A DNA stretch of 64,000 bases from Eubacteriaceae bacterium (lineage in GTDB: Bacteria; Bacillota; Clostridia; Lachnospirales; Lachnospiraceae): the NCBI GenBank assembly GCA_910574895.1, contig CAJTDQ010000005.1, positions 1-64,000 of the forward strand. Direction: 5' to 3'. Within the stretch, counting starts at the first letter, position 1; each line of letters opens with the position of its first letter. Positions 37,678-47,821 of the stretch are shown here, one piece after another. The notes below the pieces were generated by a model. That model made no database searches and was not told the DNA's origin. It worked only from the letters and a program-made list of their open reading frames with translations. The translations under genes and the position numbers were made by a program.

Positions 37678-37890
37678 TTAGAAGAAATTATCATCTGGTA
37701 TATGTTCCATAATATCGCTGATATCGCACTCTAAAATATTACAAAGGCGGTCAAGCGTATTCGTGCTTACCGGCTGATTGTATCTTAAACGGTAAAGCTG
37801 AGCCTTGCTCACATTATACTTTTTCGTCAGCATTGATTTTGTGATGCCCCTTTTTTCTGCCGTCTCCCAAAGTTTGTCATACTTAATCAT
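37678..37890 (-). CDS. Cro/CI-type HTH regulator, copy 1
   Basis: A 70-residue single-domain XRE protein with helix-turn-helix around residues 15-37 (GITKSMLTKKYNVSKAQLYR) and the dimer-like tail LCNILECDISDIMEHIPDD. It is paralogous to the next gene; the last 69 bp of coding sequence are identical between the two, while the recognition region differs. An 18-bp operator GGTTCCACATTCGGAACC lies 55 bp upstream, so autorepression is likely. Confidence 0.88.
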   Translation of the reverse strand: MIKYDKLWETAEKRGITKSMLTKKYNVSKAQLYRLRYNQPVSTNTLDRLCNILECDISDIMEHIPDDNFF

Positions 37891-37944
37891 GTCAGCCCTT
37901 CTTTACTTTTTTTCTATTATCGCAGGAAAAAAAGCAGGCTATAA

Positions 37945-37962
37945 GGTTCCACATTCGGAACC
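37945..37962. promoter_or_regulatory. Operator-like palindrome 1
   Basis: GGTTCC-ACATTC-GGAACC, a perfect 6-6-6 inverted repeat between the two repressor genes. It differs from operator 2 at one position in the spacer. Confidence 0.75.
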
Positions 37963-37969
37963 ATAAAGG

Positions 37970-38182
37970 CTAAAAAAAATTATCATCTGGTATATGTTCC
38001 ATAATATCGCTGATATCGCACTCTAAAATATTACAAAGGCGGTCAACCGTACAAGTTGTCACCCCTTCGTTGTGGCGCAATCTGGAAAGCTGCGCCTTAC
38101 TGATATTATATTTTTCATGGAGGGCATTATTTGAAATCCCTTTCGCTTCAGCCTTTTCCCATAGTTTGTCAAACTTTATCAT
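37970..38182 (-). CDS. Cro/CI-type HTH regulator, copy 2
   Basis: A 70-residue paralogue of copy 1 (MIKFDKLWEKAEAKGISNN start). The frame is open further upstream to 38,269, but that would run through the operator, and the aligned start at 38,182 matches copy 1. The C-terminal 23 residues are the same in both proteins. Recognition-helix residues differ (KAQLSRLRHNEG versus KAQLYRLRYNQP). Divergent from the accessory gene at 38,298, sharing operator 2. Confidence 0.85.
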   Translation of the reverse strand: MIKFDKLWEKAEAKGISNNALHEKYNISKAQLSRLRHNEGVTTCTVDRLCNILECDISDIMEHIPDDNFF

Positions 38183-38244
38183 AATCCGTCGAACTCTTTC
38201 CCTTGATTTTCTTTTATTATTGCAGTAATATTTAGTTGTCGGAA

Positions 38245-38262
38245 GGTTCCATATTCGGAACC
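38245..38262. promoter_or_regulatory. Operator-like palindrome 2
   Basis: GGTTCC-ATATTC-GGAACC, matching operator 1 except for one spacer base. It lies in the divergent spacer between repressor copy 2 and the plus-strand accessory genes, where it could control both directions. Confidence 0.75.
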
Positions 38263-38297
38263 CCAACAAAAATAAATCAGCTTAAGGAGGGTAAACC

Positions 38298-38600
38298 GTG
38301 GACAAGAAGAAAAATACTTATTTGTCTGAATTATTTTTGGAGAATTTGAATGGGGATTTCTCACGTCAGGCAGTGTTAAGGGCATTGGAAAAATGCAATG
38401 ACGAAATACGAAAGAGAATGGGCGCATATCCCTGCGCCAGAGGGCTAATCGGCAACATTTTTAACAGTGGGAAACAAACGAGGAAACTGTCAAGGCAGCT
38501 GACGCAGGAATTGGTGGATTTTTGGGACGTTTACGGAGAGTTTGACAATATGCTCAGACCGGGCGCAAAAAGAAACTATTTAATCCTGCAAATGCTTTAG
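38298..38600 (+). CDS. Accessory protein of the mobile element, function unknown
   Basis: A 100-residue protein starting at GTG (38,298) with AAGGAGG 7 nt upstream. It is mostly helical and charged (QAVLRALEKCNDEIRKRMGAY); no known motif is visible. First of three small plus-strand genes that read away from the repressors. Confidence 0.7.
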   Translation: MDKKKNTYLSELFLENLNGDFSRQAVLRALEKCNDEIRKRMGAYPCARGLIGNIFNSGKQTRKLSRQLTQELVDFWDVYGEFDNMLRPGAKRNYLILQML

Positions 38601-38631
38601 GCATACATGGATGCATTTAGTAGGTGAAATT

Positions 38632-38922
38632 ATGAATACAATATTGCAGCAGCTATATAACGGGGAAATCTGTTTAATAGAACAATACCGCCCCATCTTG
38701 GAAGAATATAAAGCAATCAGAAAAAAGCATATGGACAATTACAAGGGTTTCATTGAAAAACTTGGCAACCCTCTTGATAAGGAATTTATTAAAATTATGG
38801 ATGAACAATTTGAAACTGCTCCCCTTGACTTCTTCCAGATGTTTTCGGACGGTTTTAAACTGGGAGCAAAAATGATGATAGAAGTCCTTTACAGCGGGGA
38901 TGGAAAGGAAACTGCTGAATAG
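38632..38922 (+). CDS. DUF6809-like protein
   Basis: A 96-residue protein. The pattern LYNGEICLIEQYRPILEEY...EKLGNPLDKEF...FSDGFKLGAKMMIEVL resembles the DUF6809 family common on Lachnospiraceae elements. The frame opens at 38,611 but AGGTG lies 6 nt before the Met at 38,632. Function unknown. Confidence 0.72.
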   Translation: MNTILQQLYNGEICLIEQYRPILEEYKAIRKKHMDNYKGFIEKLGNPLDKEFIKIMDEQFETAPLDFFQMFSDGFKLGAKMMIEVLYSGDGKETAE

Positions 38923-38958
38923 TTAATGAGCGAAAAACAATAGGAGACAATAGTTAAA

Positions 38959-39363
38959 ATGGAAAAGGATTATATACAATTACCGCCAATGCCATCCGAT
39001 ACACCGACAGAACTCGTGGCGATTGTCTGGATATATGCCAAGATGGAGGAGCCAGAGAAGGTACAGATTTTAGATTTTATACGGGAAAACGTCAAACCTG
39101 GCACAAATGAGGGCGAGAAAGAAAAATTGATGGAACTGATGGAGAAATCAAAATTAAACCCAAGCCCATATGTTGAAGAATTCCATTCGCTGATGCAGGA
39201 ATTAATCGGGACGCTCATCGCACAGGCATGTGAAATGTCGGCTTGTATTTACCAGAAATATTGCATTGAAGAAAAATCCACAAAAGAAATATCTGAAGCA
39301 ATCCATGTGCCGCAGGATGCCGTTGAACTTATGGCGCAGTACTATGAGAAAAATATAAAATAA
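38959..39363 (+). CDS. Helical accessory protein, function unknown
   Basis: A 134-residue soluble protein. Its C-terminal part (STKEISEAIHVPQDAVELMAQYYEK) resembles a short helix-turn-helix like segment, which suggests DNA binding but is not conclusive. GGAG lies upstream of the ATG. Last of three small genes before a strong terminator. Confidence 0.65.
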   Translation: MEKDYIQLPPMPSDTPTELVAIVWIYAKMEEPEKVQILDFIRENVKPGTNEGEKEKLMELMEKSKLNPSPYVEEFHSLMQELIGTLIAQACEMSACIYQKYCIEEKSTKEISEAIHVPQDAVELMAQYYEKNIK

Positions 39364-39387
39364 TGTTTTATCAAACACACATAAAGG

Positions 39388-39430
39388 CGGTGAACCCATG
39401 AAAAGATAAAGGTTCACCGTTTTTATTTTT
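39388..39430 (+). terminator. Terminator after the accessory genes
   Basis: CGGTGAACC pairs with GGTTCACCG and is followed by TTTTTATTTTT. It separates the accessory operon from the AT-rich cargo. Confidence 0.9.
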
Positions 39431-39567
39431 CTAAAATCGGAAGTCTATGTAACAAATGAACAATACCCAACATTTAAACATGATAAATTTACCACGAAAA
39501 CTCATACCAAAAAATAAGCGTATAAAATTCCAGTCCACAGGGAATACTAAAAAGTTTGCCCAAAATC

Positions 39568-39597
39568 TTGACATGGGTACAGCCGTTATGGTATTCT
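39568..39597 (+). promoter_or_regulatory. Promoter of the AT-rich cargo module
   Basis: TTGACA (39,568-39,573) and TATTCT (39,592-39,597) are 18 nt apart, 50 bp before the first cargo ORF. It comes directly after the terminator at 39,388, so the cargo appears to be an independent transcription unit. Confidence 0.6.
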
Positions 39598-39646
39598 GAA
39601 ATACTTATAGGAGAATTAGAACTAATCCAGAAATGGAGTTGTCAGA

Positions 39647-39844
39647 ATGGCATCAGATAAACTATTGAATTACTGCCTTGAAAATCTTGAAGGGACGGTC
39701 TTTGTTGAGAGTTGGGGGAAAAAAGGATTTTCTATAACCCATACCATGTACTGCAACGGTTGTATTGCCCCCACAAAAAACCTGACAAGCGTAATCAACG
39801 TATATAGAAGCGAAATATGGTTTCAAGGTACATATCGCATATAA
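39647..39844 (+). CDS. Small cargo protein or 5' part of a frameshifted gene
   Basis: A 65-residue ORF with GGAGT 8 nt before its ATG. It contains two cysteines in TMYCNGCIAPTKN, which could be a half metal site. The +1 frame continues open from its end into the 36-codon ORF that follows, so this could be the first part of one longer gene split by a frameshift. Not recognised. Confidence 0.45.
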   Translation: MASDKLLNYCLENLEGTVFVESWGKKGFSITHTMYCNGCIAPTKNLTSVINVYRSEIWFQGTYRI

Positions 39845-39875
39845 AGCAAAGGTAAAGAGGAGTTTAGGATTGCTA

Positions 39876-39986
39876 ATGTATGATGTTCCTGATGCAGTAG
39901 AGGCATTGAAAAAGCCGAGGAAACATACGACAGCGGAGAAAGTGGAAACAACAAAGGATGCTTTGAAACATTTTAAGATTTTATGA
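39876..39986 (+). CDS. Possible 36-residue small protein before the HEPN gene
   Basis: ATG at 39,876 is preceded by AGGA at 6-7 nt and runs 36 codons (MYDVPDAVEALKKPRKH...KDALKHFKIL) to a TGA 10 bp before the HEPN-like gene. The protein is basic and short; a role as antitoxin-like partner is only a guess. It may instead be the C-terminal part of the preceding ORF. Confidence 0.4.
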   Translation: MYDVPDAVEALKKPRKHTTAEKVETTKDALKHFKIL

Positions 39987-39995
39987 GGTTAAAAG

Positions 39996-40748
39996 ATGGA
40001 AAGTATTACAAAATTGAAAGATATGGCTCAATTTATTTTACAGACAAATGAAATAGAGCGTGATGGGAGTAATGGTTCGGAGATAAGTATTCCTATATAT
40101 GATATTTCATCTGAAGAATTTCTATATTTTGCTGAAAATGCAATTGCATCTGAAACGAAAGAAGGAATTGTAAATGCTGTTTCGAATCTAAAAAGAGCAT
40201 TAGATTGTGAAATGGATATGTTTTTTGAGAGCATAAATCTAAAAAGAATTTTTGATAAAAGGAATTTGAAGTTCGAAAAGAAGACCCAGTTTTTAGCTAA
40301 TATAGGATTATTCCCTATTCAGACTATTAATAAATTAAATTTTATGAGAAATAAACTGGAACATGAATATAAAACGCCAGAAATATATGATTTACATACA
40401 TATTATGAATTGGTATGGAGTGTTGTAAAAATATTGGATTTGTATCTTGAATTGTTATATACAAACGGAGAGATAAATTTAGAACTTCATATTGAAAATA
40501 ACGTGTATTATCTTACGATGAAGCATGATATAAAAGAATGTGCATTTGAATTTGAAATAATAGATTGGACTAAGGGAAAAGAGAGAGAACATAAAAAACT
40601 AAATGTAAGTTTGAAGAACCAAGGGGATGCAGATGATTTTATAGAAGCATTTAATATATATTTGTTATCTATACAATACTTTGATTATGGAAATCTTAAT
40701 TTATACAAAAAGAAAATAAAGAAACTGATAGAAACAGAAAGAGTATAG
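39996..40748 (+). CDS. HEPN-like domain protein
   Basis: A 250-residue, AT-rich-coded protein. Residues about 50-165 are helical and include FMRNKLEHEYKTPEI, whose R-x4-H spacing (RNKLEH) matches the catalytic motif of HEPN RNases. The preceding helix (AVSNLKRALDCEMDMFF) and following helix (YYELVWSVVKILDLYLELLY) fit a HEPN bundle. The C-terminal 85 residues look like mixed alpha/beta of unknown type. GAGG precedes the ATG. It is co-directional with the YhcG nuclease 45 bp downstream. HEPN proteins often act in toxin or antiviral systems; that role is inferred. Confidence 0.65.
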   Translation: MESITKLKDMAQFILQTNEIERDGSNGSEISIPIYDISSEEFLYFAENAIASETKEGIVNAVSNLKRALDCEMDMFFESINLKRIFDKRNLKFEKKTQFLANIGLFPIQTINKLNFMRNKLEHEYKTPEIYDLHTYYELVWSVVKILDLYLELLYTNGEINLELHIENNVYYLTMKHDIKECAFEFEIIDWTKGKEREHKKLNVSLKNQGDADDFIEAFNIYLLSIQYFDYGNLNLYKKKIKKLIETERV

Positions 40749-40793
40749 ATATTTGTTATGCAAAAAATTATGCGGTCAAATGGGAGATTTTAA

Positions 40794-41807
40794 ATGAACG
40801 AAAAATTTTATAATGAAATTAAGAATATATTGAATATAGCAAGAAATAAAGTCTATAAAACAGCCAATTTTGTAATGGTTGAAGCGTATTGGAATATAGG
40901 AAAATCCATCATAGAGGAACAAGGCGGCAACGAAAAGGCAGAGTATGGGGCAGGTTTGATAAAAGAATTGTCAAAACAAATGACACAGGATTTCGGCAAA
41001 GGGTTTACAGTGACAAATTTGAAATATATGAGGCAGTTTTATTTGATGTTTCCAAATAGTCACGCACTGCGTGACGAATTGAGCTGGACACATTATAGAC
41101 TTTTGATAAAAGTGGAAAATGATAATGCACGAGAATTTTATATGCAGGAAGCTGCAAAATCACAATGGAGTACCAGACAGCTTGAGAGGCAGATAAATTC
41201 TTTTTTCTATGAAAGGCTATTATCCAGCAAAAACAAGAAACAGATTGCAGATGAAATCCAAACATTAGAGCCTGCAAAGAAACCAGAAGACATCATCCGT
41301 GACCCATATGTTCTGGAATTTCTTGGTTTAAGTTCAAATGATGATTTTTATGAAAGTGATTTGGAGCAGGCATTGATTACTCATTTGCAAAAATTCCTTT
41401 TGGAGCTTGGGAGAGGTTTTTCGTTTGTTGCCAGACAAAAGCAAATCACTTTTGACGGGCGGCATTTTAGAATTGACCTTGTATTCTATAATTATGTTTT
41501 GAAATGTTTTGTTTTGATAGATTTAAAGGTTGGGGATTTGACACATCAGGATTTAGGGCAGATGCAGATGTATGTCCATTATTATGAGCGAGAGCTTATG
41601 AACGAAGGAGATAACCCGCCAATTGGTATTGTATTATGTGCAGATAAAAGTGAATCTGTGGTTAAATATACGTTGCCCGAAAAAGAAACACAGATTTTTG
41701 CTTCAAAATATAAGTTATATTTGCCAAGCGAGGAAGAATTGCTCAGGGAATTGAATCAGGAATACCAAGCATTGGAATGTTGCAAAGTAGAGGAAGAAAA
41801 TAGATAG
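40794..41807 (+). CDS. YhcG-family PD-(D/E)XK nuclease (DUF1016)
   Basis: A 337-residue protein with the DUF1016 N-terminal domain (YWNIGKSIIEEQGGNEKAEYG, FTVTNLKYMRQFY, LSWTHYRLL) and a C-terminal PD-(D/E)XK nuclease domain. The nuclease motif is RIDLVFYN followed by LIDLKVG, with Asp and Asp-x-Lys in place. YhcG-like nucleases are frequent near restriction-modification and other defence genes. Here the only close partner is the HEPN-like gene. The family's target is not established. Confidence 0.92.
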   Translation: MNEKFYNEIKNILNIARNKVYKTANFVMVEAYWNIGKSIIEEQGGNEKAEYGAGLIKELSKQMTQDFGKGFTVTNLKYMRQFYLMFPNSHALRDELSWTHYRLLIKVENDNAREFYMQEAAKSQWSTRQLERQINSFFYERLLSSKNKKQIADEIQTLEPAKKPEDIIRDPYVLEFLGLSSNDDFYESDLEQALITHLQKFLLELGRGFSFVARQKQITFDGRHFRIDLVFYNYVLKCFVLIDLKVGDLTHQDLGQMQMYVHYYERELMNEGDNPPIGIVLCADKSESVVKYTLPEKETQIFASKYKLYLPSEEELLRELNQEYQALECCKVEEENR

Positions 41808-42405
41808 TTTTCATTTTTGTCGGGAAAAGGGTAACATGAACGATATTAGAAATGTAGAAATATTCCCCATTTTTTTGATTTTGTAGGGATATGTCTCAAT
41901 TTGGCACTCATTGTGGAAATTAAGAAATGCAAAAGGTAATCTTGAAAATAGAAAAATAAATAAACACATAAATTAGAGAATGAAATGTCAGCCAACGGAC
42001 AAGGCTGACCGCCGCCGAACGTATACTGCCCTTTTCGGTTGGCGTATGGCAGCATGGTTTTGAATCCCAAAGCCGTTACATAGCATTGCGAATCCGAGCA
42101 GGAGAAAACACTCCTGTCATTCGTGGTGCGGTGTGGCGGCTTTTTCATTTATCCAAAAGTCAAGAGAAATCAAATCCAGAACGGAGGTGCAGGGACATAG
42201 GATTTTCTTTTCGGAGGGTAAGACAGGTATGGAAGAATGGCGGCTGCACTGGAAAAATGCTCTGCGGCGTTGTCCACAGAGATAGCGAGCATCGGATTGT
42301 GTCAGCCACAATCCCAATCCATGCCGCTTGTGGGCATGGACTAACTCAGGGGACAGCCCCTGAATACCCCAAAGAAAGGAATTTAAGACTGGGGGATTAA
42401 GGAAA
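41808..42405 (+). other. Non-coding region upstream of mobC, candidate oriT
   Basis: About 600 bp without a convincing gene. It is AT-rich up to about 42,000 and then GC-rich. It holds an inverted repeat CAGGAG-AAAACA-CTCCTG (42,099-42,116) and another TCAGGGG-ACAG-CCCCTGA (42,346-42,363). Position directly before a mobC-relaxase pair is where oriT lies in this class of element. A 104-codon frame at 42,086-42,400 lacks a ribosome-binding site and is not called. Confidence 0.45.
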
Positions 42406-42762
42406 ATGAGCAAAGAAAAATCAGAAAAGGACGTGCGGAATGTCCCGATTACCGTCCGATTGAACGAGGAAGAACATGAAAAATTAAAGCAGTGCGCAGC
42501 CGCTTGCGGTCTGTCCGTAGCAGAATTTATGCGCCAGTTATGCAAAGGAAATGCCCCGCAGCCACAGCCAGAGAAAGAGTTTTGGGCGTTGCTGGATACA
42601 CTTTATGAGGTACACGCCGCGTTTAAAAAGTGTGTTCCCTACTTTCCTTATGCCATTGAAATCTGTAAGGAGATTGAGGATTTTATCTTAGAATTGCAAC
42701 AGAAAACAACTCTCCCACAACGATTTAACGTAGAAGAATTGATGGAACAGGGGGCGGTCTGA
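42406..42762 (+). CDS. mobC: MobC-like relaxosome accessory protein
   Basis: A 118-residue protein with an N-terminal ribbon-helix-helix (NVPITVRLNEEEHEKLKQCA followed by GLSVAEFMRQL), as in MobC proteins that bind oriT and assist the relaxase. It ends in TGA just before the relaxase ATG (1-nt spacing), so translation is coupled. Confidence 0.88.
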   Translation: MSKEKSEKDVRNVPITVRLNEEEHEKLKQCAAACGLSVAEFMRQLCKGNAPQPQPEKEFWALLDTLYEVHAAFKKCVPYFPYAIEICKEIEDFILELQQKTTLPQRFNVEELMEQGAV

Positions 42763-42763
42763 T

Positions 42764-44128
42764 ATGGCGACAACGAGTTTATGGCATATCAAAGGGCGGC
42801 TGAAAGACCTCATTGATTATGTGGAAAATCCAGAAAAGACCGTGCCGAATGAAGATATGCAGGACTTTTTTGACGTGTTCTCCTATGTGAGAAATCCGTC
42901 AAAAACAAATGAGGGCGAGTATGTTTCCGCAATCAACTGTCTGAAAGAAACTGCCTTACACCAGATGATTTTGACAAAGAAACAGTACCAAAAGACAGGC
43001 GGATATATCGCATGGCACGGCTACCAGAGCTTCAAGCCAGACGAGGTAACGCCCGAACAGTGCCATGAAATCGGGTTGAAATTAGCAAGGGAAATGTGGG
43101 GCGGCAAGTACCAGATTATCGTTGCCACCCATCTTGACAAAGGGCATCTTCACAACCATTTCTGTTTCAATTCCGTTTCCTTCATAAACGGACAGAAATA
43201 TAATTATTCAAAATCAGAACAGAAAAGGTTGAGGGAAGTGTCCGACCGATTGTGCCGAGAGTACGGATTGTCGGTGATTGAAAACCCCAAGAAAGCCCCA
43301 TCAAGACCGCTTTATCTGGATGAAAAAAGCGGAAAGCCGACACGCTACAACGTCTATCGGAAAGATTTAAGGGAGGCAATCAACGGGAGCAGGGATTTAC
43401 AGCACATGTTGAAATACCTTGCCGACAAAGGCTATGAGATTGATTTTTCGGGCAGCCATTGGAAAATGAAGCTGCCGCAGTATAGGCATTTCACAAGGTT
43501 AGACACCCTTGACGAACGCTTGACACCCGATTTTATACGGTCATGTTTAGGCGGAACTTCCCGATATGGAAACTACAAAGCAAGGATTTCCTACTCTCCC
43601 CATATGCCAGAGCAGTATAAAAACGCATGGAAACCGTATCAGAAAACCACGGGGATTTTAGCATTATATTACTATTGGTGTTATCAGTTGGGGATATTTC
43701 CCAAAGGCACTGACTACAAGCCGACAAGCCCGCTGATGAAAGAGGAGCTTCGGAAACTGGACGAGATTACTGCACATGTAAGGTATATGTCCAAGCATAA
43801 CATCTCCACTCTTTCCGACTTACACGCCGACAGAGAGAAAAACCAGACCGAAATGAATAAACTGATTGACTATCGCCAGCACTTGCGCAACAAGGTACGC
43901 CGTGCTACACCAGCCGAAAAAGAAACACTCCGAGCCGAAAAACAGAGTGTGACAGAACAGATAACGGAACTTAGAAAGCGGCTGAAATATGCAGATAGGA
44001 TTGAAAAACGCTCTACCCATATCGACAACTGCTTAGACCAAATCCACGACACGATTGAAAACCAACGTCCAAACCGACAGAAACAGACCGTTAAAACAGA
44101 ACGCAAGAGGGAGGAATCATTTCGATGA
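42764..44128 (+). CDS. Relaxase / mobilization nuclease (MOBP type)
   Basis: A 454-residue relaxase that nicks oriT and pilots the strand. The N-terminal nuclease domain has the metal-binding histidine triad in THLDKGHLHNHFCFN (about residue 125) and an upstream YQSFKPDE motif. The C-terminal part is a basic coiled coil (DYRQHLRNKVRRATPAEKE). The following gene overlaps the stop by 4 nt. Codon use is more GC-rich than in the host genes and cargo. Confidence 0.94.
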   Translation: MATTSLWHIKGRLKDLIDYVENPEKTVPNEDMQDFFDVFSYVRNPSKTNEGEYVSAINCLKETALHQMILTKKQYQKTGGYIAWHGYQSFKPDEVTPEQCHEIGLKLAREMWGGKYQIIVATHLDKGHLHNHFCFNSVSFINGQKYNYSKSEQKRLREVSDRLCREYGLSVIENPKKAPSRPLYLDEKSGKPTRYNVYRKDLREAINGSRDLQHMLKYLADKGYEIDFSGSHWKMKLPQYRHFTRLDTLDERLTPDFIRSCLGGTSRYGNYKARISYSPHMPEQYKNAWKPYQKTTGILALYYYWCYQLGIFPKGTDYKPTSPLMKEELRKLDEITAHVRYMSKHNISTLSDLHADREKNQTEMNKLIDYRQHLRNKVRRATPAEKETLRAEKQSVTEQITELRKRLKYADRIEKRSTHIDNCLDQIHDTIENQRPNRQKQTVKTERKREESFR

Positions 44129-44388
44129 ATGAGCTTTTTAGCGACACAGAAAAAGAAGAATTTTCAGAAGAAACTGTCATCCGTCAGATGATTGATGGGA
44201 TTACGGACTGCCTTGCATCCATGACAAAAGAAGAACGGTTAGCATGGTTTCGCAGGTCACAATATCCCCATCCACTCAATTTCCAGAAAAAGATAGACGG
44301 CACAGTTTATACAGTCAATGCCTATTTTAACGCCGCCGCTTCTGAGAGCATTCAGGAAAAAGCCGAGCGCATTCTCCTAAAACTATAA
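44125..44388 (+). CDS. TnpW-like small transposon protein
   Basis: An 87-residue protein overlapping the relaxase stop (ATGA). The C-terminal half (KKIDGTVYTVNAYFNAAASES then KAERILLKL) resembles TnpW-family proteins of Tn4451-type elements, preceded here by a 45-residue acidic extension. Function unknown. Confidence 0.65.
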   Translation: MNELFSDTEKEEFSEETVIRQMIDGITDCLASMTKEERLAWFRRSQYPHPLNFQKKIDGTVYTVNAYFNAAASESIQEKAERILLKL

Positions 44389-44428
44389 TCGGCATTCGAA
44401 TTAAGGCTTTAAAGCGTTGAAGTATTCT

Positions 44429-46169
<1,741 letters not shown>

Positions 46170-46225
46170 CCCCAAGGCTACACTGTCTACATAATCACAT
46201 CATTATATTTTGTCTTTGAAGAAAA

Positions 46226-46265
46226 AACATCCTTAGGGAATACCACCCAATATGGGGACTTTTTT
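46226..46265. repeat. Right terminal inverted repeat of the mobile element
   Basis: Begins AACATCCTTA and ends GGACTTTTTT. It pairs with the left end at 36,898-36,935. The TAA stop of mgtE (46,266-46,264) straddles its outer edge. Confidence 0.75.
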
Positions 46266-47733
46266 ACATTCCTATTACACTAATTAAAAGTATCCATGCC
46301 AATCCATAGTATGTTACAGCAGCTACTAAGTCGTTAATCGTTGAAATCAGCGGGCCGGATGCTACTGCCGGGTCAAAACCGATTTTATCCAGTATAATCG
46401 GAATAATTGTTCCTACAAAGCTTGAAATCAACATAGCAAGTGCCAATGCTCCACCAATGCAGCCTGAAATTGCGAATGCACTGCCTATCTGCTGCCCTCT
46501 TGCAAGCCATATAAACAAGCCCGTAAATACAACCGATATTCCGCCAACAATAAGTCCATTGCATAACCCTACACGGATTTCTTTAAAGATAAACCCAATC
46601 TTCTGCTTAAATTCTAACTCTTCATCCATTAAAACACGAATAGTTACAGCCAGCGACTGCGTCCCAACATTACCGGACATTCCAAGAATCACCGATTGAA
46701 AAGTTACAATAATCGGCAGACCGACGATAACTGTTTCAAACATATTTATCACAGATGAAACTACCATTCCTAACATTAAAAGTACTAAAAGCCACGGCAC
46801 TCTTTTTTTCAGACTCTGTCCAAGCGGCTCTTCTAATTCTTCTTCCGCAGCAAGACCGGCCAGCTTCGCATAGTCCTCACCCATTTCCTCATCTACCACT
46901 TCTACCAAGTCCTGAGAAGTAATAACACCGAGAATATGCATATCCTTATCCAGTACCGGTATGGAATCTTCGGAATAATCTTTTAATTCCTCAATACAGT
47001 CATCCACTGTCTCATGGTCATGAACATACGGATATGATGTAGTAACCAAAGACTCTAACTCTACATATTCTCTTGCTACAATTAAGTCCGTCAAATCTAT
47101 AGCGCCATAAAATGTGCCATCTTCCTTTTTAACATACAAGGTCGTAATATTATCATTGTCAGCAGCCTGCTCCACTAACCTTTTCATTGCCTGTTTTATC
47201 GTCAGATCAAGTGTCAGGCTGACATAATTGGTAGTCATTTTACTACCTATCTCATCCTCGTCATAAGACTGAATCAAATCAATGTCTTTCTTTGCATCTT
47301 CATCAATTAACTCAATCAGTTCGCTGCTGGTGTCATCCTCTAACTCTTCGAGAATATCAACCGCATCGTCAGCCTCCATGTTTCCAAGAATTCTGGCTGC
47401 CACTTCCGGTTGTAACTCTTCAATATATTCTGCCGGATCATCAATATAAGAGAAAATATCTGACACTTTCTCTACTCCCAAAAGTGAATACAGTCTGCCC
47501 CTCTCTTCACTCTCCAGATACTCAAGTGCTGCTGCAATATCATTCTCATGATAATCATCTAATCGGTCTAGTTTATTTAATGACGGTTCATCACTACGTA
47601 TAATTTGCAGAAGTTCCTCTGCATAATTAGCTCTCTCCGGTATTTCATGTACACTTTCTTCTATTATATTAGAAGTACTTTTCTCTATTTCTTTTTCCTG
47701 TATCTCTTTTTCGAATTTCTCTTCCACTTTCAT
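46264..47733 (-). CDS. mgtE: Magnesium transporter MgtE
   Basis: MgtE is a dimeric Mg2+ channel gated by its cytosolic domain. The N domain (residues about 40-160, with DDAVDILEELEDD), two CBS domains (about 165-290, with ITSQDLVEVVDEEMGEDYAKLAGLA at the end) and five membrane helices (from about 320, with the pore segment GMSGNVGTQSLAVTIRVL) are all visible. The frame opens at 47,748; AAGGAGG lies just before the Met at 47,733, which I prefer. The element has inserted right at its 3' end, and the stop lies at the junction, so the native C-terminus may have differed by a few residues. Confidence 0.95.
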   Translation of the reverse strand: MKVEEKFEKEIQEKEIEKSTSNIIEESVHEIPERANYAEELLQIIRSDEPSLNKLDRLDDYHENDIAAALEYLESEERGRLYSLLGVEKVSDIFSYIDDPAEYIEELQPEVAARILGNMEADDAVDILEELEDDTSSELIELIDEDAKKDIDLIQSYDEDEIGSKMTTNYVSLTLDLTIKQAMKRLVEQAADNDNITTLYVKKEDGTFYGAIDLTDLIVAREYVELESLVTTSYPYVHDHETVDDCIEELKDYSEDSIPVLDKDMHILGVITSQDLVEVVDEEMGEDYAKLAGLAAEEELEEPLGQSLKKRVPWLLVLLMLGMVVSSVINMFETVIVGLPIIVTFQSVILGMSGNVGTQSLAVTIRVLMDEELEFKQKIGFIFKEIRVGLCNGLIVGGISVVFTGLFIWLARGQQIGSAFAISGCIGGALALAMLISSFVGTIIPIILDKIGFDPAVASGPLISTINDLVAAVTYYGLAWILLISVIGM

Positions 47734-47768
47734 ATACCTCCTTTTCATATCCTAAGGAACTATCCTTT

Positions 47769-47799
47769 CAGAACTCCTGCCTGTCTAAGGAACGTTCTG
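47769..47799 (-). promoter_or_regulatory. Hairpin in the mgtE leader
   Basis: CAGAAC and GTTCTG pair across 19 nt, between the possible leader ORF and mgtE; a GTTCCTTAG motif occurs in the loop and again just before the mgtE start. No M-box (ykoK) aptamer consensus is seen. Confidence 0.35.
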
Positions 47800-47821
47800 T
47801 ATATGCGGGAAGTCTGCCTGT

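Noticed and set aside
42086-42400. 104-codon plus-strand frame before mobC
   Set aside because: No ribosome-binding site, the translation resembles nothing, and the region carries inverted repeats typical of oriT.
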